DNA of 64,000 bases from Microbulbifer sp. SAOS-129_SWC (lineage in GTDB: Bacteria > Pseudomonadota > Gammaproteobacteria > Pseudomonadales > Cellvibrionaceae). Shown here one piece after another: positions 57,754 to 64,000 of the stretch. The notes beneath the pieces are model-generated. The model did not search any database. It saw only the letters and a list, made by a program, of their open reading frames with translations, and was not told the origin of the DNA. Location of the stretch: NCBI RefSeq assembly GCF_039696035.1, contig NZ_CP155567.1:3219001-3283000 (forward strand), written 5' to 3'. Made by a program: the position numbers and the translations under genes. Each line of letters starts with the position of its first letter. Positions within the stretch are counted from its first letter, which is position 1.

Positions 57754-58668
57754 ATGACGCAATCCAACTGGAAAATCGGCCTGCCGCTGGCGCTGGTCAC
57801 CGCCTTTATGTGGGCGCTGCTACCCATTGCCCTGAAAGGCCTGCTGGACACCATCAGCCCCACCACCGCCACCTGGTACCGTTTTGTCGGTGCCGCGATA
57901 CTGGCCGGCGGCTACTACGCCTGGTCGCGCAAGCTGAACCTGCGCCAGCTGTTCAGCCGCAAGCTGTTGCCGCTGACACTGTGCGCGGTCCTCGGCCTGC
58001 TGACCAATTACCTGACCTACGCCACCGGCCTCAACCACATCACCGCCGGCGGCGCACAGATTGTGATCCAGCTTGCCCCCCTGCTACTGCTGGTCTCCAG
58101 TGTTTTGTGGCTGGGCGAGCACTTTTCGCCGCGCCAGTGGCTGGGCGTAGCGTTTGTGGTTACCGGCCTGCCGCTGTTTTTCAACCAGCGCCTGCCACAA
58201 TTGCTCAGCGGCAATGACAGCGACTACCTGCTGGGCCTCGGTTTTATCGTGATTGCAGCAATCGGCTGGGCCACCTACGGCTTCTTTCAGAAGAAGATCC
58301 TCAGCCATGCCAAACCCCAGGACCTGCTGGTACTGATCTATCTGACCGGCACCCTGTGCTTCCTGCCCAAGGCCGATCCCCTCAGCGTGGTCGGGCTCGA
58401 CTGGCTGGGCTGGGCGCTGCTGCTGTTTCTTACCGCCAACACCCTGATTGCCTACGGCGCCTTCACCAAAGCCCTGGGCTGCTGGGAGGCCTCTCGCGTC
58501 AGCGCCACCCTGGCCCTGGTGCCACTGCTGACCCTGGCGCTCGGCGCGCTTATTGGCGTCTTCTGGCCCGACTATATTGAAGTGGAACCCCTGAACTGGA
58601 TCAGCTGGCTCGGCGCCGCCACCGTGGTGTGCGGCTCGCTGTTTGCCGCAATCGGCAAGGGCCGCTAG
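57754..58668 (+). CDS. DMT-superfamily (EamA) permease
   Basis: A 304-residue inner-membrane transporter with ten predicted helices in two EamA halves. The first half includes AFMWALLPIALKGLLDTISPTT, typical of the RhaT/EamA type. Substrate unknown; relatives export amino acids or metabolites. It reads plus strand between ychF and the tRNA pair. Confidence 0.88.
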   Translation: MTQSNWKIGLPLALVTAFMWALLPIALKGLLDTISPTTATWYRFVGAAILAGGYYAWSRKLNLRQLFSRKLLPLTLCAVLGLLTNYLTYATGLNHITAGGAQIVIQLAPLLLLVSSVLWLGEHFSPRQWLGVAFVVTGLPLFFNQRLPQLLSGNDSDYLLGLGFIVIAAIGWATYGFFQKKILSHAKPQDLLVLIYLTGTLCFLPKADPLSVVGLDWLGWALLLFLTANTLIAYGAFTKALGCWEASRVSATLALVPLLTLALGALIGVFWPDYIEVEPLNWISWLGAATVVCGSLFAAIGKGR

Positions 58669-58729
58669 AGACGCTTCCGGCGCGGCCGAAAAAAATCGCT
58701 AACTTACTGAAAAGACAACAAAAAAGGGG

Positions 58730-58758
58730 TTGACACTACCCGCGGAGCGCCCGATAAT
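58730..58758 (+). promoter_or_regulatory. Promoter of the tRNA-Met/tRNA-Gln unit
   Basis: A perfect -35 TTGACA, a 17-base spacer and -10 GATAAT (one mismatch), followed by a GCGCGCCC stretch. Such G+C-rich discriminators are typical of stable-RNA promoters under stringent control. Confidence 0.85.
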
Positions 58759-58805
58759 GCGCGCCCTCGGTAAGGCCAACAGGCAAACATTATCGAGTAG
58801 ACAAT

Positions 58806-58882
<77 letters not shown>

Positions 58883-58922
58883 TTTTCAATCTGCGAAGCG
58901 CCCGCTTCGCAGTACTTGAAAC

Positions 58923-58997
58923 TGGGGCGTAGCCAAGCGGTAAGGCAGCGGGTTTTGATCCCGTCATGCGTAGGTTCGAATCCTACCGCCCCAGCCA
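58923..58997 (+). tRNA. tRNA-Gln (TTG), second copy
   Basis: Identical over all 75 bases to the copy at 53638. It is 40 bases after tRNA-Met and probably shares its promoter. Its 3' end is followed by two tandem partial copies. Confidence 0.97.
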
Positions 58998-59107
58998 TAT
59001 TTCCCGACCCGCAATTGCGGATCGAAACTCCGGGGCTCGGACAGGTTCGAGCCGGAGGCGGCAGGACCAGCGAGCCGCAGGCGAAGCTAATCCTACCGCC
59101 CCAGCCA
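58998..59107 (+). repeat. tRNA-Gln-derived tandem repeat, unit 1
   Basis: A 110-base unit whose last 19 bases (AATCCTACCGCCCCAGCCA) equal the tRNA-Gln 3' end. It also has GACAGGTTCGAGC, like the tRNA T-loop region, separated from that end by about 45 bases that include CCGCAGGCGAAGCT. Confidence 0.8.
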
Positions 59108-59223
59108 TTTTCTCTTCCCGCAAGATATCCGAACGAAAAAGCACTGAGCGCGACAGGTTCGAGCTGGCGCAGCCAGCGGAGACCAGCGTGCCGCAGGCGA
59201 AGCTCATCCCACCGCCCCAGCCA
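59108..59223 (+). repeat. tRNA-Gln-derived tandem repeat, unit 2
   Basis: A 116-base unit in register with unit 1: it shares GACAGGTTCGAGC, CCGCAGGCGAAGCT and ends in ATCCCACCGCCCCAGCCA (one mismatch to the tRNA end). The first ~40 bases of each unit are much less similar. Between here and the TauE gene lie some 80 bases with nothing recognised. Confidence 0.8.
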
Positions 59224-59306
59224 CTTTCCTTTTCGTATAGAAACCTCACTTACGAACGATACCGTCGGCAGAAATGCCAGGCACCCGAACCGCTGGCGCC
59301 GGGAAA

Positions 59307-60338
59307 TCACCCCGGTACGGCGGCCCCGAAGCTCGACACCCCTGTCGACTGACGCCCGGCGCGTATCGCCAGGCGCAGGCCCAGCGCGCGCAGTGACTCA
59401 AACCCGCACAGGCAGCCGCATAGAGCCAACAGCACCAGTGCCAGCCCGGTACCCCCCAGCGCCGGCCACTCCGCAACACAGGTCCAGACAAACTGCACCA
59501 CACATAACAGGGCCACGATCAACAGGGTCGGGCGCCGGCCGATCAGACCCACGACATAGACCCCCAGCGGTGCTCCCAGCGCCACAACCGGCGCCGCCGC
59601 CAGCCAGTTGCCGTACACCTGCGGGTGCCAGTCCCCTGCGACACTCTTGACCACCACACCGAGCACCGAATTGAACGCCATGATGACCACCGAAGTCGGA
59701 ATGGCCACCTTGAGGTCCACCCGGCACAGCAATACCAGCGCGGCGTACACCACCATATCGATACCGACACCGGTAACCGCGACGGCCAGCGCCCCGGCAA
59801 CCAGCCCCAGCAGCAAGCCCACGCGGAAATCGCGTGCCCGGGCGCCGCTACAACCTTCGTGGTGCGCGGTGATCTCACCGAGTCGGTACAGGTGGAGCAC
59901 ACCGAAACTGCCCCAGAGCACGGCAAACACCAGCTTTACCCACAACCCGGGGATCGCCGGCGCCACAAACAGGATCCCCAGCGGCGTACCTGCCAGCGAG
60001 CCCAGCATGGCGCCGCGCAACATGGGCCAGGCCAGGCGCTGGCGGCGCACCAGAATGAAGATACTGGCGCTGACCATACCGATAGCCTGCACCGCGAAAC
60101 TGAAATCGCGCCCGAGGCTCGCCGGAGTGTCAAAGAGCAGCACCAGCACCGGGAAACCTACCGTGCCGCCGCCCATTGGCGTGGAGCCGGCGGCATAGCT
60201 GCCGATCGCCATAGACAGCGCCATGGGCCAGTGTTCGCGGACAACAGCCCACAGATCGTAGCCTGCAACCAGAAACAGCCAGATGCCGTAAAACACGGCC
60301 AGGAACAACAGCCAGCCCCAGAGGAGAGACCCGCGCAT
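59307..60338 (-). CDS. TauE/SafE (TSUP) family permease
   Basis: A 343-residue inner-membrane protein with eight or nine hydrophobic segments. The STPMGGGTVGFPVL loop and the later GVGIDMVVYAALVLL match the duplicated pattern of the TauE/SafE family of sulfite, sulfonate and other organic-anion exporters. It is longer than the typical ~250 residues by a hydrophobic N-terminal extension and a C-terminal tail. Substrate unknown. Its 3' end faces the tRNA repeats. Confidence 0.87.
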   Translation of the reverse strand: MRGSLLWGWLLFLAVFYGIWLFLVAGYDLWAVVREHWPMALSMAIGSYAAGSTPMGGGTVGFPVLVLLFDTPASLGRDFSFAVQAIGMVSASIFILVRRQRLAWPMLRGAMLGSLAGTPLGILFVAPAIPGLWVKLVFAVLWGSFGVLHLYRLGEITAHHEGCSGARARDFRVGLLLGLVAGALAVAVTGVGIDMVVYAALVLLCRVDLKVAIPTSVVIMAFNSVLGVVVKSVAGDWHPQVYGNWLAAAPVVALGAPLGVYVVGLIGRRPTLLIVALLCVVQFVWTCVAEWPALGGTGLALVLLALCGCLCGFESLRALGLRLAIRAGRQSTGVSSFGAAVPG

Positions 60339-60457
60339 AGAAAAGCCAGTTAAGACGAAAGGAAGGGAAAAGCGGAAGGCATGAGCCCCCCGCTACCGGA
60401 CACCCACACAGCGTGTCCGCCTGTGGGCCCGGGTTTCAGTACAGGACAGCCGGCCGA

Positions 60458-61171
60458 TTAAGCGTCCGCCTGCATCTTGGCCAGGCGTGAGAACTGGTGC
60501 ATGGAGCCCAGCTGCGCGTAGAGCGGCGGCAGGAAACCGCGCTTGTGGAAATCAGCGAAATCCTCATCACTCAGTTCGCTCAGCTTCTTCTCATCCACCA
60601 TGTAGATACCGCTGAGGTTGATCTTTTCACCCCCCGCGTTAACGGTAACGTCCTGCGAGGTCAGAAGCTCCTTCTCCGCCAGCACAGTAACGAAGGCGCG
60701 AGTCATCTGGTCGCTCTCCAGGAAGCCCACCAGGCTATCTTTCTTCGCCTTCAGGTAGTCGGTTTCCTCGCCATCGGCAAACAGGGCATTACCCTCTTCT
60801 TCGCCGACCAGCGGGCTGTTCTCGATCAAACCCACCATCAGCTGCTCTTTGTTGTCACCGGCGGGCGCCAGCACAAACGGATGGTTGCGGATGCTGCCGG
60901 GGACGAATACACCCTTCCACTTGTCGCCATCGACAAACAGGTTCTCCCCTACCTTCAGGCCCAGCAATGCGACTGACTGGAACTGATCGGTCTCGGAATT
61001 CTTGACAAAAACAATAGGATATTCGGCGCCCAAGCGCGCGAACTCGTGCGCGGTGACCGGCACCATATGCGCGCCCTTGACGTGCTCGAAACCGCCCAGC
61101 TCGCGGACTTTCAGGTTCCCGTGGACATCGCTGCGCAGGGGAACAATTTTCGGGGTTTGCTGTTCAGACAT
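60458..61171 (-). CDS. SapC family protein
   Basis: A 237-residue soluble protein with the family pattern: VTAHEFARLGAEYPIVFVK near residue 40, followed by GSIRNHPFVLAP. SapC proteins have no firm function. In Xanthomonads, Caulobacter and marine gammaproteobacteria they often lie with TonB-dependent receptors, cupin-like (Pass1) proteins and tryptophan halogenase-like proteins in carbohydrate loci; the order here fits. It follows the cupin-like gene on the same strand. Confidence 0.9.
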   Translation of the reverse strand: MSEQQTPKIVPLRSDVHGNLKVRELGGFEHVKGAHMVPVTAHEFARLGAEYPIVFVKNSETDQFQSVALLGLKVGENLFVDGDKWKGVFVPGSIRNHPFVLAPAGDNKEQLMVGLIENSPLVGEEEGNALFADGEETDYLKAKKDSLVGFLESDQMTRAFVTVLAEKELLTSQDVTVNAGGEKINLSGIYMVDEKKLSELSDEDFADFHKRGFLPPLYAQLGSMHQFSRLAKMQADA

Positions 61172-61305
61172 CTTATAATACCGCCCAACTCAAGTCGTTA
61201 TTGTTCAAAAACGGCCCAAGTATATTTTTAAAACCCACACAATTCCACCTCCCATACCTGTCCAATCACACGTCAACCCTCGCGGGCGCAGCGTTAGCCG
61301 AGCGG

Positions 61306-62370
61306 CTAGCTATCAGTATCCTGCGATAACTGCTGGATCAGCCATTTTTTCAGGTGCATGGCCCCGGCTTCATCAATTTCGCCAAGAATTCCTTTGAGAT
61401 CATCGGGGAGATGGCTTCCAGGCTCACCCTCCATTTCGAACACATAATAATCAAAAAATGCCTTCCAGGCCGCCTTGACCTGCCTTGGCTTAGACTTCAG
61501 CGTCAGCAGGGCAAGCAAAAGACTGTCCAATGGCATCGGCCCGCTCGCACCGGTGAGACTTCCACCATTCCAGAAATTCACCAGAACATTGATATCCGCC
61601 AGCGCCTCGACGTGGTGCCACCAAAGGGTCGGGATATATATCGCATCCCCCGCCTCCAGTTCAGCGACCAGGGCATTCTCCAGGGCAGTCGCCAGCTTGG
61701 GAAATTTTTCCAGTTCAGGAGGGGTGAGTGACGCCATGCTCACCGGCGCACCGGCCGGAGTTTTATCCAAAGGACCTACATAGAGATTCTTTATCTGATC
61801 TGGCGGGAAAAGCGTAAACCGCCGTGTTCCTGCGCCCACACAAGCGATATTCTCCGCATCGTCATAGTGTGTCGCGACCACGCTACTGTTTCCGATCCAG
61901 ATTCGAGGGCGGACGCTTCCCGAAAACAACGGCATGGGATGAGTTTCTCGCAACCCATAGAAGTATTCATCCACGAATGCACTCTGTATTGATAGAGCCG
62001 GCGCACTTGCTTTACCAGCGTAATCGAGCAAGCGCTGGGTGAATTTCCTAAAGCTGCTGACCTTGCGCTGAAAGTTGAACCCCTTGAGATCGTCCGAATA
62101 GAAAAATCGACGGTCCGCCGCGCTGTCCGTCTCAAGCGTCCAGACACCACCCGGTGTATCCCTTTCCCCCAGGTATTCCATTACCGCCTGCGGGGATCTT
62201 CGCGCACACTTTACCAACGGCCAGTCAGTAACTAACCCCTTAAAAACCACCGGTTTGTGTGCCGGAACAATTTCAGACTCGAAAAACCGCCGGTCAACTT
62301 TGTCAATCACTTCTATATTTTGCATATCTTCTCTTACCGGGGTATTCATATACGATAACGCATCCGCCAT
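61306..62370 (-). CDS. Cupin-like (JmjC-type) domain protein
   Basis: A 354-residue protein resembling factor-inhibiting-HIF/JmjC cupins. The metal triad of a 2-oxoglutarate oxygenase can be seen as H168-x-D170 (ATHYDDAEN) with H252 or H253 (LWWHHVEA). Substrate unknown. Start uncertain: M1, used here, or M8 (MNTPVREDM). It lies between the TonB receptor and SapC genes, all on the minus strand. Confidence 0.85.
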   Translation of the reverse strand: MADALSYMNTPVREDMQNIEVIDKVDRRFFESEIVPAHKPVVFKGLVTDWPLVKCARRSPQAVMEYLGERDTPGGVWTLETDSAADRRFFYSDDLKGFNFQRKVSSFRKFTQRLLDYAGKASAPALSIQSAFVDEYFYGLRETHPMPLFSGSVRPRIWIGNSSVVATHYDDAENIACVGAGTRRFTLFPPDQIKNLYVGPLDKTPAGAPVSMASLTPPELEKFPKLATALENALVAELEAGDAIYIPTLWWHHVEALADINVLVNFWNGGSLTGASGPMPLDSLLLALLTLKSKPRQVKAAWKAFFDYYVFEMEGEPGSHLPDDLKGILGEIDEAGAMHLKKWLIQQLSQDTDS

Positions 62371-62457
62371 GACTGAATCTATTTACCCTAGTCAGCCAAT
62401 AGTCAGAGTAAAGAATACAATATTCACCTGCCCTGACAAGAAACCTACAGCCATAAA

Positions 62458-62486
62458 AAAACCCCGCAAATAAATTGCGGGGTTTT
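62458..62486 (-). terminator. Terminator after the TonB receptor gene
   Basis: A 12-bp stem AAAACCCCGCAA/TTGCGGGGTTTT with a 5-base loop and more Ts on the minus strand. It separates the receptor transcript from the cupin-like gene, so the latter needs a promoter in 62371-62457. Confidence 0.88.
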
Positions 62487-62542
62487 ACTTAGCTCAATCA
62501 ATATACACCGAATGAGCCTTTAGCTTGGCTGAACGCTCTTAC

Positions 62543-64000
62543 TCAGAACTTGTAGCGAGCACCAACCACAAAGCGACGACCATTCTGGTACAGCGAGGTC
62601 AGACGAGCCTCAACACCACTATACTGCTTTACTTCTTCATCGGTCAGGTTAACCGCTTCCAGAGTAACAGAGGCATTTTCGTTGATGTGATACGCGAAGC
62701 TCGCATCTACCTGACCAAATCCTTCGGTCCACAACGGGAAGCCGTTAAATGAGAATCCGTTGTTGTAGTTGTCACGGTAGTTATACATCAAGCGACCAGA
62801 GAAGGCGTCATTCTCGAAGTAGCCCTGCAGGTTAGCCATATTTTCGGAAATACCAATTGCGCCCTGCGGGTTGGACACATCGGTATAAGTGTAGTTAGCA
62901 GATACGCCGAAGCCATTGTCAAAGCCGTGATCAACTGCCAACTCGACACCGGTTACCTTGCCGCCTTTACCGTTAACTGGCGCAGCGAAATCAACATCGA
63001 CGTACGTATCAGTCATTTCGTCGTAACGAGGCTCAGTGTAGTACGCATTCTCGATATAGCTATCGATATCTTTGTAGAACAAAGTAGTAGAGAAGGCAGA
63101 GGCTTCACCGTAGTACCACTCGAAACCAACGTCGACCTGATTGGCAAATGTCGGGTCCAGATACGGGTTACCCGCAGAACCTTTCGGATCAGCTACGTTC
63201 AGGGAGCCGAAAGTGCTATAGCCTGACAACCGGTCCCAGTTCTGGCGCGCCATAACCCGAGCAACGGATCCGCGAACCACCATGTCGTCATTCAGGTCAT
63301 AGGCCAGGTTCAGGCTCGGCAGTATCTCACTGTAGTCATTGTCTACCGTGTTCCACTTGACATCCTGGTTGCTCAACCAAGCCCGATCGACGGTTTCGTA
63401 ACCATCACCAATGTAAGTGTAACCGGAGGAAGCCTGATCGGTAGTTACATAACGGAGACCAGCGTTACCGCGCAACGCGCCGGATTCAAAATCCGCCTGC
63501 ACATAGAAGGCGGTTGTTTGTTCTGCTACAGACCAGATTTCCGGCAGGAATTTGCTCACAGCGTAATCTGCAGGTACACCATTCAGGCTGTTGAATGCGA
63601 TTGACTCCATCACATTGCGCGCCTGACCGAGCACCTTGCTGTTGCCGTCGATGGGGCTGTTTACACTGACAATGCCTTTGCTATCAAGACCGCAGTCCGC
63701 CAGCGTCGGGCACTGATCAAAAATGTAACCCAGGTATACGGGCCAGTCGGCAGCTTTGTCTTCATTACCAGCAAGGGTGTTCGGACCGTGCCAGCTATAA
63801 ACGTTGCGATCCTGAGTGCGCTCTGCATCGCGGTATTTGATGCCGGTTTTAATTGCCGTGACCGCGCCAAACTCAACCGGGAGAGTCAAATCCAGCTGGT
63901 AGTAATTCTCTTCATCAGTGGTCGGCTTGTTGCCACCCCAGATCCATCCTGCAGAATAAGCTGCCGGATCGGTTGGACCGGGATTGGTACCGTATGACTG
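62543..64000 (-). CDS. TonB-dependent receptor, C-terminal part (5' end outside window)
   Basis: About 485 residues of the outer-membrane beta-barrel; the frame is open to the window edge and no start is visible, so the plug and signal peptide lie outside. Many alternating strands and loops are visible, such as SLNLAYDLNDDMVVRGSVARVMARQ, and the protein ends in the aromatic barrel signature ARYKF. The type is that of TonB receptors for carbohydrate uptake in Caulobacter/Xanthomonas/Cellvibrionales; the SapC and cupin-like neighbours support this. The exact ligand cannot be told. Confidence 0.92.
   Translation of the reverse strand, partial: QSYGTNPGPTDPAAYSAGWIWGGNKPTTDEENYYQLDLTLPVEFGAVTAIKTGIKYRDAERTQDRNVYSWHGPNTLAGNEDKAADWPVYLGYIFDQCPTLADCGLDSKGIVSVNSPIDGNSKVLGQARNVMESIAFNSLNGVPADYAVSKFLPEIWSVAEQTTAFYVQADFESGALRGNAGLRYVTTDQASSGYTYIGDGYETVDRAWLSNQDVKWNTVDNDYSEILPSLNLAYDLNDDMVVRGSVARVMARQNWDRLSGYSTFGSLNVADPKGSAGNPYLDPTFANQVDVGFEWYYGEASAFSTTLFYKDIDSYIENAYYTEPRYDEMTDTYVDVDFAAPVNGKGGKVTGVELAVDHGFDNGFGVSANYTYTDVSNPQGAIGISENMANLQGYFENDAFSGRLMYNYRDNYNNGFSFNGFPLWTEGFGQVDASFAYHINENASVTLEAVNLTDEEVKQYSGVEARLTSLYQNGRRFVVGARYKF

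Overview
The window is chromosomal DNA from a gammaproteobacterium. The gene orders lpoA-yraN-diaA-dolP, hemA-prfA-prmC, lolB-ispE-tRNA-Gln-prs-rplY-pth-ychF-tRNA-Met and pilA/pilBCD-coaE-yacG are the ones familiar from Pseudomonas and marine relatives. High GC in most of the window, plus the SapC / cupin-like / TonB-receptor cluster at the right end, fits a marine polysaccharide degrader of the Microbulbifer/Cellvibrio type. That genus guess is inference from gene content only.

Region 1 (1-5.6 kb, visibly richer in A+T) lies downstream of the type IV pilin gene on its strand. It holds an O-antigen-ligase/PglL-TfpO-like membrane protein, an intact IS30-family element, a phosphoethanolamine-transferase-like enzyme and pilA. 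The pilin ends in Cys-Arg-Ser-Thr, so this may be a pilin-modification locus. The IS sits exactly at the stop codon of the phosphoethanolamine transferase gene, and its 3-bp target duplication rebuilds that stop. Region 2 (5.9-11 kb) is pilB-pilC-pilD, then coaE and yacG. Region 3 (11-17 kb, minus strand) is an M23 peptidase, secA, argJ and mutT.

Region 4 (17-35 kb, minus strand) is a complete dcw cluster read mraZ-rsmH-ftsL-ftsI-murE-murF-mraY-murD-ftsW-murG-murC-ftsQ-ftsA-ftsZ-lpxC, many genes joined by ATGA overlaps. It lacks ddlB. A strong sigma70-like promoter is followed by six GTGG boxes at a 10-11 bp period, the expected MraZ operator. rnpB (RNase P RNA) and rsmI lie just upstream on the same strand.

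Region 5 (36.6-46.6 kb): lpoA, yraN, diaA and dolP (plus strand); a 109-residue stub with a sulfotransferase-type PAPS loop; a RhlB-like helicase; a MATE exporter; a secreted aspartoacylase-family protein; a CDF metal exporter. Region 6 (46.7-58.7 kb): hemA-prfA-prmC (minus), then divergently a TPR lipoprotein, lolB, ispE, tRNA-Gln, prs, rplY, pth, ychF and a DMT permease. Region 7 (58.7-64 kb): a tRNA-Met/tRNA-Gln unit with two tandem repeats ending in copies of the tRNA-Gln 3' end, a TauE-like permease, SapC, a cupin-like protein and a TonB-dependent receptor cut by the window edge.

Most of the window is conserved housekeeping sequence. The unusual items are the pilin-side accessory locus with the stop-codon IS insertion, the tRNA-Gln-derived repeats, the Ser-Ser-Gln variant of the second catalytic motif in FtsI, and several structured intergenic regions. 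No CRISPR array, rRNA operon or clear prophage is present.
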